Assembly: GCF_005311025.1 (NCBI RefSeq)
Contig: NZ_CP031747.1
Coordinates: 310,001 to 374,000, forward strand
Direction: 5' to 3'
Length of the DNA stretch: 64,000 bases
DNA from: Alcaligenes faecalis
GTDB taxonomy: Bacteria; Pseudomonadota; Gammaproteobacteria; Burkholderiales; Burkholderiaceae_B
The notes under the pieces are model-generated. The model did not search any database. It was not told where the DNA came from and worked only from the letters and a program-made list of their open reading frames with translations. Below, piece by piece: positions 1 to 8,330 of this stretch. The position numbers were made by a program, and so were the translations under genes. How positions within the stretch are numbered: the first letter of the stretch is position 1; each line of letters begins with the position of its first letter.

Positions 1-30
1 TCAAGCACCTGACTTTCTGGGCTGGAAAGC

Positions 31-66
31 AAAAAGCCGACCATCTTGCGATGATCGGCTTTTTTG
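31..66 (-). terminator. Rho-independent terminator next to tRNA-Leu
   Basis: An interrupted inverted repeat (AAAAGCCGA...TCGGCTTTTTT) is flanked by an A-run on the left and a T-run on the right, so it could work in both directions. On the reverse strand it lies just downstream of the tRNA-Leu 3' end. On the forward strand it would end whatever gene lies to the left of the window. Confidence 0.7.
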
Positions 67-71
67 GAATT

Positions 72-156
72 TGGTGCCCAGAAGAGGACTCGAACCTCCA
101 CACCCGAAGGCACATGGACCTGAACCATGCGCGTCTACCAATTCCGCCACCTGGGC
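72..156 (-). tRNA. tRNA-Leu (anticodon CAG)
   Basis: The reverse complement folds as an 85-nt class II tRNA. It starts GCCCAGGTGGCGGAATTGG, has an anticodon loop TTCAGGT with anticodon CAG, a variable arm (TGCCTTCGGGTG), a T-loop GGTTCGAGTCC and an encoded 3' CCA. The long variable arm and D-arm sequence are typical of tRNA-Leu. CAG decodes CUG, the main leucine codon in a moderately GC-rich genome. Confidence 0.96.
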
Positions 157-264
157 ATATCGTTGTATGCTTATGGCTGTGCCAAAAGCCTTTAACGACT
201 TTACTGCGTGAGCAGCAAAGAAAAAGGATTATAGGCATACTTTATTAATAATGGAAGTGTCCTT

Positions 265-2742
265 TTGAATAAAAAACATCAAGACAGTACTGAGGACCGT
301 ATTCAATCAACGGGCCGTTATGAGTTGCCGCCTGACTTCGACCCGGATACCCCGACGCGGGAAGTGATCCTGGCGGGGCTGCGCGAAGATGCAGACGGCC
401 TGACCATGCAGGCTCTGGCGAAAAAGCTGGGCCTGGGCAAAGAAATTACGGTGGGTTTCGAGCGGCGTGTGCGCGCAATGGAGCGCGATGGTCAGCTGCT
501 GATCTCCCCCGAAGGCAAAATTCGCAAAAATAACCAAACTGGTTTTATCGCCGGCAAAGTGTTGGGCCATCGCGACGGCTTTGGTTTCTTGCAGCGCGAC
601 GATGGGCAGCCCGATCTGTTCTTGTCGCCTCGAGAAATGGCCAAAGTGTTGCACGGCGACCACGTTATGGTGCGTATCGTCGGTGAATACCGCGGCAAGC
701 CAGATGCCTCGATTGTAGAAGTTACTGCGCGCCACACCAGCAAGCTGGTGGGTCGTTTCCTGCGGGAGCGTGGCACGTTCATCGTGGTGCCCGAAGATCA
801 ACGTATCAAGCACGACATCCTGATTCCCAACGGAGACCAGGGCGAGGCCGAGCCCGGTCAGGTTGTGACGGTAGAGATTACTCAGCAGCCCGAGCGCCAT
901 CGTCAGCCTTTGGGGCGTGTGATTGAAGTGCTGGGGGAAATTGACGATCCCGGCATGGAAATCGAGATTGCCGTGCGCAAGTTTGAAGTGCCGGTCGATT
1001 TTTCCGAGAAGGCGCTCAAGCAGGCTGCGCGCATTCCCGCCAAGGTCAAACCATCGGAATACAAAGGCCGCGTAGATTTGCGCGATGTGCCTTTCATCAC
1101 GATTGACGGTGAAGACGCACGAGACTTTGATGACGCGGTGTACTGCGAACGCGTTGATATCGGCACGGGCAAGCGCTCGCGCTGGGCATGGCGTTTGCTG
1201 GTTGCGATTGCCGACGTCAGCCATTACGTGCGCTCTGGCGATGCTCTGGATGAAGACGCTCTGGAGCGTGGCACCAGTGTGTATTTCCCGCGCCGCGTGA
1301 TCCCCATGCTGCCAGAAAGCCTGTCCAACGGGATTTGTTCTCTGAACCCGTCGGTAGACCGTCTGGTCATGGTGTGCGATATGGTCGTGTTGGCCGATGG
1401 TGCCAAATCCGGCACCGTGTCGGCCTACCAGTTTTATGAAGCGGTCATTCATTCACATGCACGCACGACGTATTCCGATATCTGGAGCGCCTTGCAGCAG
1501 CCCACTGGCCCGGCGGCCACCCAGATTCAGCATGTGCTGGAGCCTGTGCAGAACCTGTACTCTCTGTACCGCTTGCTGGCCGAGCGCCGTACCGCCCGTG
1601 GTGCGATTGATTTCGATACGGTTGAAACCAAGATTGTGTGCAACCCCTTGGGTCGTATCGAACGTATTGAGCCCTTGGTCCGTAACGACGCGCACAAGCT
1701 GATTGAAGAGTGCATGTTGGCAGCCAATACCTGTGCTGCCGACTTTATTGCCCGCAGCCGTCGCAACGGTTTGTACCGTGTACACGAAGGCCCAACGCCG
1801 CCCAAGCTGGAAGCCTTGCGTGAGTATTTGCGTAGCTTGGGTCTGACCCTGGAAGGAGGCGACGAGCCTACTTCTGCTGATTACGCCAAAGTCGTGGCTG
1901 CAGCCCGTGGCCGTTCTGACTTCGCCGTCATTCAGACCATGTGTTTGCGTTCCATGCAGCAGGCTATCTACAGTCCGGAAAAAACGGGGCACTTCGGTCT
2001 GGCCTATTCGCAATACGCGCACTTCACCTCGCCGATTAGACGTTACCCGGATTTGCTGGTGCACCGTGTCATCAAGGGTATTTTGAAGGGCGAGCGCTAC
2101 ATTCCGGCTATCGACGAGGATCCGGGCGATGCCGCCTTGCCAGCCAGCAAGCGTGACTTTGCACGTTGGGAAAAATTGGGTGCCTTGTTGTCAGCGCGCG
2201 AGCGTCGTGCTGATGAGGCTTCCAAAGATGTGGAAGCCTGGCTCAAGTGCTGGTTTGTTAAAGAGCACGTGGGTGAGGAGTACTCCGGCAAGATCAGCGG
2301 CGTGACCAGCTTCGGTCTGTTTGTGACGCTGGATACCTTGTATGTGGAAGGTCTGGTCCATGTTTCCGAGCTGGGTGCGGATTATTTCCAGTACAACGAA
2401 ACTTCGAACGAGCTGCGTGGTGAGCGCACCGGTCTGCGTTATCGCCTGACCGACGCGGTGCAAGTCCAGGTTGCTCGTGTTGATCTGGAAGCGCGCCGTA
2501 TTGAGTTCCGTCTGGTTAAAGGCGTGGGCTACAAGGCGGTGAAGGCGGCGGCTGAAGGGGTTGATCCATCCGAGCGTCCCATCAAGAAAGCGGCTCCAAC
2601 CAAACCGCTGGCCTTGAAGGGCACCACGGCATCCCAACGACGTGCTTCGCAAAAGCAGGCTGAGCGGGATGAAAAGCGCAGTGCGGAGAAGGCAGCCAAG
2701 TCTGCGAAATCCACGCGTAGCCCTAGAGGACGCCGTCGATAG
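265..2742 (+). CDS. rnr: Ribonuclease R
   Basis: RNase R is a processive 3'-5' exoribonuclease of the RNase II superfamily that degrades structured RNA, rRNA fragments and tmRNA-tagged messages in the cytosol. The 825-residue protein has a winged-helix-like N-terminus (about 30-85), cold-shock OB domains (about 90-240), the RNB catalytic domain with metal-binding Asp281, Asp287, Asp289 and Asp290 in IDGEDARDFDD, an S1 domain (about 690-770) and a basic Lys/Ala-rich tail to the C-terminus, as usual for Rnr. The start is TTG, chosen because GGAAG lies 7 bases upstream and no ATG opens the frame nearby. It is followed by rlmB, the same order seen in many proteobacteria, with a terminator-like hairpin between them. 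Confidence 0.96.
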   Translation: MNKKHQDSTEDRIQSTGRYELPPDFDPDTPTREVILAGLREDADGLTMQALAKKLGLGKEITVGFERRVRAMERDGQLLISPEGKIRKNNQTGFIAGKVLGHRDGFGFLQRDDGQPDLFLSPREMAKVLHGDHVMVRIVGEYRGKPDASIVEVTARHTSKLVGRFLRERGTFIVVPEDQRIKHDILIPNGDQGEAEPGQVVTVEITQQPERHRQPLGRVIEVLGEIDDPGMEIEIAVRKFEVPVDFSEKALKQAARIPAKVKPSEYKGRVDLRDVPFITIDGEDARDFDDAVYCERVDIGTGKRSRWAWRLLVAIADVSHYVRSGDALDEDALERGTSVYFPRRVIPMLPESLSNGICSLNPSVDRLVMVCDMVVLADGAKSGTVSAYQFYEAVIHSHARTTYSDIWSALQQPTGPAATQIQHVLEPVQNLYSLYRLLAERRTARGAIDFDTVETKIVCNPLGRIERIEPLVRNDAHKLIEECMLAANTCAADFIARSRRNGLYRVHEGPTPPKLEALREYLRSLGLTLEGGDEPTSADYAKVVAAARGRSDFAVIQTMCLRSMQQAIYSPEKTGHFGLAYSQYAHFTSPIRRYPDLLVHRVIKGILKGERYIPAIDEDPGDAALPASKRDFARWEKLGALLSARERRADEASKDVEAWLKCWFVKEHVGEEYSGKISGVTSFGLFVTLDTLYVEGLVHVSELGADYFQYNETSNELRGERTGLRYRLTDAVQVQVARVDLEARRIEFRLVKGVGYKAVKAAAEGVDPSERPIKKAAPTKPLALKGTTASQRRASQKQAERDEKRSAEKAAKSAKSTRSPRGRRR

Positions 2743-2753
2743 GCGTACAATGC

Positions 2754-2782
2754 CAAGCCGGGCTTTTTGCCCGGCTTTCTTT
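2754..2782 (+). terminator. Hairpin with T-run between rnr and rlmB
   Basis: AAGCCGGGC and GCCCGGCTT form a perfect 9-bp stem around a TTTTT loop, followed by TCTTT. It begins 12 bases after the rnr stop. It probably ends rnr or attenuates transcription into rlmB, whose start codon is only 30 bases further on. Confidence 0.75.
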
Positions 2783-2811
2783 ATTTGCTCTTATTTCCCT
2801 CAAGGATTGTT

Positions 2812-3558
2812 ATGCCTCAGCAGGTTTTGGCCGGTTTTCATGCCGTTATTGCCCGAGTTCGTTTTAGCGCCGCTTCGGTGCGCGAGGTCTATGTGGATCA
2901 GACCCGGCGCGATAAACGGATGCTGGCTTTTATCGAACAGGTAGAACAGGCTGGCTTGAAAGTCATGGCTGTGCCGGTCGAACGTCTGGATGGTCTGGCC
3001 AAAGGCACGCGCCATCAGGGCGTGGTGGCACTGGCTCTGGAGCAAGAACTGGCTGTCGATGTCAATGAATTGCTGGACGATCTGGAAGAGGCCGGGCAGG
3101 TTCCTTTTCTGTTGATTCTGGATGGAGTGACAGACCCCCATAATCTGGGAGCCTGCTTGCGTAGCGCCAATGCGGCAGGTGCCCACGCCGTAATTGCGCC
3201 TCGTGACCGCGCTGTGGGTCTGAATGCCACCGTATCACGCGTGGCTTGCGGCGGTGCAGAGTCTACGCCTTACATTACGGTAACGAACCTGGCCCGTACC
3301 ATGCGTATGCTGCGCGAGCGTGATGTCTGGTTGGTTGGCACCAGCGACCAGGCCACGCATACCTTCCACCAGGTCGATGCCCGCCGTCCCATGGCCTGGG
3401 TAATGGGTGCCGAGGGCGAGGGCATGCGCCGTCTGACTCGTGAAACCTGCGACGAGCTGGTTTCCATCCCCATGATGGGCGCAGTAGAAAGCCTGAACGT
3501 TAGCGTCGCCAGTGCGGTTTGCTTGTACGAAACCTTGCGCCAACGTAGCCAGTCTTAA
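2812..3558 (+). CDS. rlmB: 23S rRNA 2'-O-ribose G2251 methyltransferase (SpoU family)
   Basis: RlmB uses S-adenosylmethionine to methylate the ribose of G2251 in the peptidyl-transferase P-loop of 23S rRNA. The 248-residue protein has an N-terminal RNA-binding domain and a C-terminal SPOUT knot domain. SpoU motifs are visible as [12 protein letters not shown] (motif 1), [11 protein letters not shown] (motif 2) and [14 protein letters not shown] (motif 3). ATG 2812 is preferred over the upstream in-frame TTG because CAAGGA precedes it and the length then matches the family (about 247 residues). It follows rnr, and no forward-oriented terminator is visible after it. Confidence 0.95.
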   Translation: MPQQVLAGFHAVIARVRFSAASVREVYVDQTRRDKRMLAFIEQVEQAGLKVMAVPVERLDGLAKGTRHQGVVALALEQELAVDVNELLDDLEEAGQVPFLLILDGVTDPHNLGACLRSANAAGAHAVIAPRDRAVGLNATVSRVACGGAESTPYITVTNLARTMRMLRERDVWLVGTSDQATHTFHQVDARRPMAWVMGAEGEGMRRLTRETCDELVSIPMMGAVESLNVSVASAVCLYETLRQRSQS

Positions 3559-3600
3559 TTTCTTTTAAGTCTTGTTACTTGCTTAATTACTTATTTGTAT

Positions 3601-3625
3601 AAAAAACGGCGGGTTTCATCCGCCG
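3601..3625 (-). terminator. Minus-strand Rho-independent terminator upstream of the cystathionine-synthase-like gene
   Basis: Read on the reverse strand, CGGCGG-ATGAAAC-CCGCCG is followed directly by TTTTTT. The forward strand has no T-run after the stem, so the element points left. No reverse gene ends here. The nearest reverse gene upstream is the MocR regulator that stops at 4966, with no hairpin after it. Confidence 0.7.
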
Positions 3626-3644
3626 CTTCACCAGATAATAGGTA

Positions 3645-3684
3645 ATTGGCCGTCAGCCGGGCAAAACCCAATCGGCGCTGACGG
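3645..3684 (+). promoter_or_regulatory. Structured leader with possible pseudoknot
   Basis: CCGTCAGC (3650-3657) can pair with GCTGACGG (3677-3684). ATTGG (3645-3649) can pair with CCAAT (3668-3672) inside the loop of that helix, giving an interleaved, H-type pseudoknot arrangement. It sits about 30 bases before the preferred start of the following gene. It does not match the sequence of any riboswitch class that I can recall with certainty, so a regulatory role is inference. Confidence 0.35.
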
Positions 3685-3716
3685 TGTGTACACGCATTAT
3701 GGGCTTGGAAACGATC

Positions 3717-4952
3717 ATGGAAGAAAACGGCTTTATTACCTCTACCTTGCACTCTGACCGTCGCTTGGGCACGCAGCATGGCGCTATCCATCAGCCATTG
3801 CACCCATCGACCGAGTTCGGTTTTCAGGATGCGCGTGAGCTGGCTGCGGTCTTTCAGGGCAAGTCCGGCTTTACCTATTCCCGTCAAGGTACGCCCACCA
3901 CGGCGGCGTTGGAAGCCAAGATTACACGCATGGAAAAAGGCATAGGCAGCGTCAGTTTTGCCACAGGTATGGCGGCGCTGACAGCAACCTTGTTTACCTT
4001 GCTGCGCCAGGGCGATCATCTGATTGCCAGCAAATTCCTGTTCGGTAATACCAATAGCTTGCTGGGGACTTTGCGCGACCTGGGTGTACAAACCACGCTG
4101 GTGGATGCAACCGATCTGGCCCAAGTGCAAGCCGCACGGCAGCCCAATACCCGCATGGTCTTTGTTGAGACCATTGCCAATCCCGGTACACAGGTAGCTG
4201 ATCTGCAAGGGGTGGGGCAATGGTGTCAGGACGAGGGGCTGTTGTATGTGGTCGATGCCACCTTGTCCTCGCCTTACCTGTCGCCCGGCCGTGAGTTCAA
4301 GGCCTCTCTGGTGGTCAATTCCCTGTCCAAACACATTGGTGGTCACGGTAATGCCTTGGGTGGCATGGTGACGGATACCGGCCTGTTTGACTGGACGACC
4401 TACCCCAATATTGCCGAGGTCTACCGCACGGGCAATACGCAGAATTGGGGTTTGGTACAGATTCGGAAAAAGGGCTTGCGCGATATGGGCGGCACCTTGT
4501 CGTCTGACGTGGCTCACCGCCTGGCTGTCGGTTCGGAAACCTTGCCTTTGCGTATGGAGCGTATCTGTTCCAACGCCCTGGCCTTGGCGCGCCATTTGAA
4601 AGCGCATCCCAAGGTCAAGCACGTGCAGTATCCCGGCCTGGAAGATCACCCGCAGCACGAGCGTACGGCTCAATTGTTCGGCAATCGCTTCGGTGGCCTG
4701 ATGAGCGTAGTGCTGGAAGAGGGCATTGAAATCTTCGACTTCCTGAATCGCCTGAAGGTCTTTGTACTGGCTACGCACTTGGGTGACAACCGCAGTCTGG
4801 TGCTGCCCGTGGCCCACACCATCTACTACGAGATGGGCGCTGAGCAGCGCGCTCTGATGGGCATTGCCGACAATCAGTTGCGTATCTCCGTAGGTATTGA
4901 AGAGATTATCGATCTGACCTCGGACTTTGATCAGGCGCTGGCCCAGTCCTAA
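3717..4952 (+). CDS. Cystathionine gamma-synthase-family PLP enzyme
   Basis: A member of the Cys/Met-metabolism fold-type I PLP enzymes, which catalyse gamma- or beta-replacement or elimination on homoserine esters, cystathionine or methionine. The 411-residue protein has the family layout. The PLP-binding Lys205 lies in NSLSKHIGGHGN, Asp180 (VVDATLSSP) would hold the pyridine nitrogen, and Y54-x-R56 (TYSRQGTPT) and ATGMAA (about 82-87) are the phosphate and substrate loops. The exact reaction (cystathionine synthase, O-acylhomoserine sulfhydrylase or a lyase) cannot be fixed by sight. ATG 3717 is chosen because GGAAA sits 7-8 bases upstream; in-frame GTG 3684 and ATG 3699 lack a ribosome-binding site. 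It converges on the MocR gene with 13 bases between stops. Confidence 0.85.
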   Translation: MEENGFITSTLHSDRRLGTQHGAIHQPLHPSTEFGFQDARELAAVFQGKSGFTYSRQGTPTTAALEAKITRMEKGIGSVSFATGMAALTATLFTLLRQGDHLIASKFLFGNTNSLLGTLRDLGVQTTLVDATDLAQVQAARQPNTRMVFVETIANPGTQVADLQGVGQWCQDEGLLYVVDATLSSPYLSPGREFKASLVVNSLSKHIGGHGNALGGMVTDTGLFDWTTYPNIAEVYRTGNTQNWGLVQIRKKGLRDMGGTLSSDVAHRLAVGSETLPLRMERICSNALALARHLKAHPKVKHVQYPGLEDHPQHERTAQLFGNRFGGLMSVVLEEGIEIFDFLNRLKVFVLATHLGDNRSLVLPVAHTIYYEMGAEQRALMGIADNQLRISVGIEEIIDLTSDFDQALAQS

Positions 4953-4965
4953 GCTCTTCGCACAT

Positions 4966-6438
4966 CTAGCCATGGTTCATCCTGGGCTGTATCAGGGCTA
5001 GATGCTGCATTGCTTGTTGCAATTCCCTGCATTCCAGATTCGCATAGCCAAACAGCAGATGGCGTGGATTCGTGCTGTCTGTTTCCTGGCTGGCGGCCTG
5101 GGCCAAAGGGTAGAGCCGTATGCCATGGCGCAGTGCCGCAGCGGCAACGTGGTGGGCATTTGGGCTTTGTTGTGGCAGGCAAAAAGCCAGATGCATGCCA
5201 GCATTGTGTCCGCTGACTACGCCCGTATTCCCCCACACTTTTTTCAGTCCCTGCAGCAGCGTATTGCGTTGCTCCAGATAGCGGCGGCGCAAGTATTGCA
5301 GGTGCCGTGGATAGTCATACTCATCAAAAAAACGTGCCAACACGGCTTGTGTTAGCCAGGGTGACCCGTTGTTGAGCAAGGCCTTGCGAGCAATAAAATC
5401 CTGGCTCAGGTGGGGAGGACAGACCATATAGCCCAAGCGCAAACCAGGGCCCAAGGTTTTGGAAAACGAACCCAGATAAATCACCTGCCCGGGGCTCATG
5501 GCCTTGAGTGGCGCGGGCAAGGCCGGGCCATAACAGAAGTCCCCGTCGTAATCGTCCTCAATAATCAAAGCGCCACTGGTACTGGCCCAAGCCAGTAGCT
5601 CCTGTCTGCGACTTACCGTCAAGGTGTGCCCCAAAGGGTACTGATGGGAGGGCGTGACGAAAGCCAACTGAACAGCCTTGTCGGGCAGTTTGTCTGTGCG
5701 CAAGCCGTGCTGGTCCACAGGCACGGGAATACTTTGTGCGCGGTGCCGCGCCAGCAAATGTCTGAAGCCGTTGTAGCCGGGCGACTCATGCACTGCAGAG
5801 CTTTTTTCGTCCAGGAAATGAGCTGCGATCAGACTCAAGGACTCTTGTGTTCCTGCAGTGATGATGATGTGCTCCGGGTCAGCCAATATGCCCTTGCTGG
5901 CCGCCAGATAATCCGCAATTTGCAGCCGCAAACCCCATAGACCTTCAGGCGGTGGATAGTCTGCCATGGCAGAGCCTGCGTAACGCAGCAACTGGTTGGA
6001 CAAATAAATGAACTGTCGCAGCGGAAAAGCATGGACCGAGGGGCGTCCAATCTTGAAATCAAAACGAACGGGCACGCTGGCAGCAGGCACATGCACGCCG
6101 CTGGCCTGTGCCGTGCTGGTACGTGGGCTGCGTGAACAGTGGGCCGTCTCCAGCACAAAATCCGGTGCCAGGCGACTGCGACCATTGCGGGTAGGTGTAG
6201 CCACAAAGAATCCCCGGCTAGGTTCGCTATGAATCAGATTGGAGTCGATCAGCAAATCATAGGCACCCATGATCGTATTTTTGGAAACCTGCAGCAGAGA
6301 CGCCATTCGGTTGATTGAAGGCAGGCGATTGCCTTCTTGCAAACGTCCCGAACAGATCAGGGTTTCGATTTGACGTGCAATTTGTCGTTTATACGGTGGG
6401 CTATGAGTATGGGAAAGCGTAATCGGTAAAGAAAACAT
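4966..6438 (-). CDS. MocR/PdxR-type transcriptional regulator with aminotransferase-like domain
   Basis: These proteins fuse a GntR-type winged helix to a fold-type I aminotransferase domain that binds PLP as an effector or cofactor. In this 490-residue protein the DNA-binding part covers about 14-80 (LPSINRMASLLQVSKNT is the recognition region) and the aminotransferase-like part about 125-480. It has IEDDYDGDF (about 293-301) and the Schiff-base Lys327 in GSFSKTLGPG. Members control vitamin B6 synthesis, GABA use, taurine use and other pathways; the target here is unknown. Its start is 320 bp from the divergent cd1 gene and its stop is 13 bp from the converging PLP enzyme gene, either of which could be a target. 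Confidence 0.88.
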   Translation of the reverse strand: MFSLPITLSHTHSPPYKRQIARQIETLICSGRLQEGNRLPSINRMASLLQVSKNTIMGAYDLLIDSNLIHSEPSRGFFVATPTRNGRSRLAPDFVLETAHCSRSPRTSTAQASGVHVPAASVPVRFDFKIGRPSVHAFPLRQFIYLSNQLLRYAGSAMADYPPPEGLWGLRLQIADYLAASKGILADPEHIIITAGTQESLSLIAAHFLDEKSSAVHESPGYNGFRHLLARHRAQSIPVPVDQHGLRTDKLPDKAVQLAFVTPSHQYPLGHTLTVSRRQELLAWASTSGALIIEDDYDGDFCYGPALPAPLKAMSPGQVIYLGSFSKTLGPGLRLGYMVCPPHLSQDFIARKALLNNGSPWLTQAVLARFFDEYDYPRHLQYLRRRYLEQRNTLLQGLKKVWGNTGVVSGHNAGMHLAFCLPQQSPNAHHVAAAALRHGIRLYPLAQAASQETDSTNPRHLLFGYANLECRELQQAMQHLALIQPRMNHG

Positions 6439-6517
6439 GGCGGGACCGGAAAAATAATCAAAACCATCAAGGGCGAGCCAGGCCGGGCCACTATAGGCAG
6501 CAGCCTCTAGTTTTAAC

Positions 6518-6531
6518 TTGAGTTAGGTCAA
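6518..6531 (+). promoter_or_regulatory. FNR/DNR-type box upstream of the cd1 operon
   Basis: TTGAGTTAGGTCAA keeps the TTGA-N6-TCAA core of FNR/ANR/DNR sites (consensus TTGAT-N4-ATCAA). A -10-like TAAATT at 6551-6556 lies at the right distance for an activator bound near -41.5, giving a start near 6566 and a leader of about 190 bases. This is the expected control for denitrification genes at low oxygen or with nitric oxide. It could also affect the divergent MocR gene. Confidence 0.65.
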
Positions 6532-6628
6532 AATGAATATTCGTTCGTGATAAATTTATCCGGCTTCTTGATCTGCCAACTGGCTCCTTGTCATGGATGT
6601 TTTTATCTAGGTAAGAGTATTTAATATC

Positions 6629-6640
6629 TCGTAATTACGA
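6629..6640. promoter_or_regulatory. 12-bp perfect palindrome in the nirS leader
   Basis: TCGTAATTACGA is a perfect dyad, extended by ATAT on both sides with a small offset. It lies between the predicted FNR-type promoter and the cd1 gene, followed by an A-run. A second, shorter inverted repeat (ATAAC-AATC-GTTAT) is at 6695-6708. The dyad has the size of an operator for a dimeric regulator, but I cannot name the protein. Confidence 0.35.
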
Positions 6641-6757
6641 TATAAAAAAACCATCCCCATTATTTAATCCGTATCCATACCTTCTCAGTAAAAAATAACA
6701 ATCGTTATAGTTTGTTTGGTCTTGCCCTTTAGCAAGGCAATTGTTGGAGGTAATGGA

Positions 6758-8317
6758 ATGTATAGAAAAATGATGACCCTGGCCTTCCTGTCTACCACCG
6801 TCAGCGCGGCTTTGGCGGCCCCGACGGAAGAGCAAGTTCGGGTAGACAACTTGTTTCAGCAAAACTGTGCGGTGTGTCACGCAGCCGACCGGGGAGGGTA
6901 TATCGCTCCGGGCCTGCACAGTGATCGCCTGGTTCAAAGTGAGATTGCCTTGCGCGGCACCATCATGACCGGGATTCCGGATACCTTGATGCCACCTTTT
7001 GTCGGACGCTTGCCCGACGAGGATATTCGCGCATTGGCCAAGATGATCAAGAACGAGCCCGTGGTGGAACGCACTTGGGATATGGATCAGATACGTGCCA
7101 GCGTGAAAGTGCTGGTAGACGAATCCACCTTGCCCGGCAAACCCAATTACGAGATCGATTCCGTCTACGACTTGATGGTCATCATGGCCCGCGGGCGTTA
7201 TGGGCGGGGCGATGGTTCCAATCAGGCTCGTGCTGTTTTCATCAATGGCAAGAACAACCAGAAGGTGGGTGAAATTGCCACGGTTGGCGCGCCACACATC
7301 ATGGAATTCAGCCCTAGCCACGAGCGCTGGGGATACCTGAAAAGTGATGATGGCCACGTCTACAAAATCGACTTGTACACCTTGCAGATTGTTCGTCAGG
7401 CCAAGGTGGGGCTGACTGGTACGGGTATTGCCTTATCCAAAGATGGCAAGTGGCTGGCACTGAGTTCCTTCGTACCCAACAGCATGGTTATCCTGAAGGC
7501 CGACACCCTGGAACCAGTGAAATATATCGCTCTGGAGGGCGAGGACCCGGACGGCAATTTCATCAAATCCGCCGGTGGTCCGATTATTGGTAGTCGTATC
7601 AATAACAAGTTTGCATTGACACTGCGCCAAGCCGGGCAGATCTGGATTATTGATCCAGACAAGCCGGATATGCCGGTCACCAAACTGGCCAAGGTCGGCC
7701 GCATGTTGCACGACACCTTCCTGACGCCGGATGGTCGCTATTCCATGGTGGCTTCTTACGACGACAACAAGTACGTGGCCATCGACCTGAAGGACGACAA
7801 GGTGGTACGTGACATTCCGGCTGGCTGTCAGCCCCACGCAGGCTCGGGTGCTGTCACGGAAGTGAACGGCCGCATGCTGGCCTTCGGCACCAATATGGGC
7901 ACCTGCAAGTTAGGCTCCGTGGTTACTGCCTGGGATGTCAAAGACTTCTCTGTGGTGAAGCAGATTCCCGTTGCCGGAGCCACCGAATCCCCCGCCGCCC
8001 ATCCTAATGCCCCGTATGTGGCGGTGGACATTATCGACAAGGACAAGCGCGCTTCCTGGATTCAGCTGATCGATAAAAACACCTTGTCCGTGGTGAAGAC
8101 TTTGGACGTGGGTGGTCATGCCTTCTTCCCCAACTACAACCGCACGGGCGATTACCTCTACGTCAGTTCGGGTTACTGGGGGGATCGCTTGAAGATTTAC
8201 GACAGCCGCAGTCTGGAGCTGGTAGCTGAACACAAGATGGAAAGCCCATCGGGCATTTTCTCGCGTGCCCGTACCCGTTGGCTCACCATTGGTCAGCCTG
8301 AAACCCAAAAATTCTAA
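6758..8317 (+). CDS. nirS: Cytochrome cd1 nitrite reductase-like protein
   Basis: cd1 nitrite reductase reduces nitrite to nitric oxide in the periplasm using heme c and heme d1. The 519-residue protein has a Sec signal (about 1-21), a cytochrome c domain with C37-A-V-C40-H41 and likely ligand Met78 (TLMPPF), and a d1 propeller domain from about 110. His180 (VGAPHIMEF) fits the proximal d1 ligand. His318 (MLHDTF) and His360 (QPHAGSG) are 42 residues apart, the spacing of the two distal active-site histidines His327 and His369 of Pseudomonas NirS. It is shorter than NirS (about 570), has little N-terminal arm and ends with a SPSGIF stretch resembling NirF, so a NirN-like role is the alternative. 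GGAGG lies 7 bases before the ATG. It heads an operon with the next two genes. Confidence 0.75.
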   Translation: MYRKMMTLAFLSTTVSAALAAPTEEQVRVDNLFQQNCAVCHAADRGGYIAPGLHSDRLVQSEIALRGTIMTGIPDTLMPPFVGRLPDEDIRALAKMIKNEPVVERTWDMDQIRASVKVLVDESTLPGKPNYEIDSVYDLMVIMARGRYGRGDGSNQARAVFINGKNNQKVGEIATVGAPHIMEFSPSHERWGYLKSDDGHVYKIDLYTLQIVRQAKVGLTGTGIALSKDGKWLALSSFVPNSMVILKADTLEPVKYIALEGEDPDGNFIKSAGGPIIGSRINNKFALTLRQAGQIWIIDPDKPDMPVTKLAKVGRMLHDTFLTPDGRYSMVASYDDNKYVAIDLKDDKVVRDIPAGCQPHAGSGAVTEVNGRMLAFGTNMGTCKLGSVVTAWDVKDFSVVKQIPVAGATESPAAHPNAPYVAVDIIDKDKRASWIQLIDKNTLSVVKTLDVGGHAFFPNYNRTGDYLYVSSGYWGDRLKIYDSRSLELVAEHKMESPSGIFSRARTRWLTIGQPETQKF

Positions 8318-8330
8318 GCAAAGGAACGTC

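Noticed and set aside
2767-2811. Upstream TTG start for rlmB
   Set aside because: It lies inside the terminator-like hairpin, has no ribosome-binding site and would add a hydrophobic segment not found in the family.
3591-4973. 460-residue reverse open frame
   Set aside because: It lies entirely opposite a well-supported PLP-enzyme gene, has no recognisable domain and has low-complexity His/Gln-rich sequence typical of antisense of GC-rich codons.
6758-8317. Copper nitrite reductase (NirK), as known from Alcaligenes faecalis S-6
   Set aside because: The protein has a heme c motif and a d1 propeller, with no multicopper oxidase motifs.
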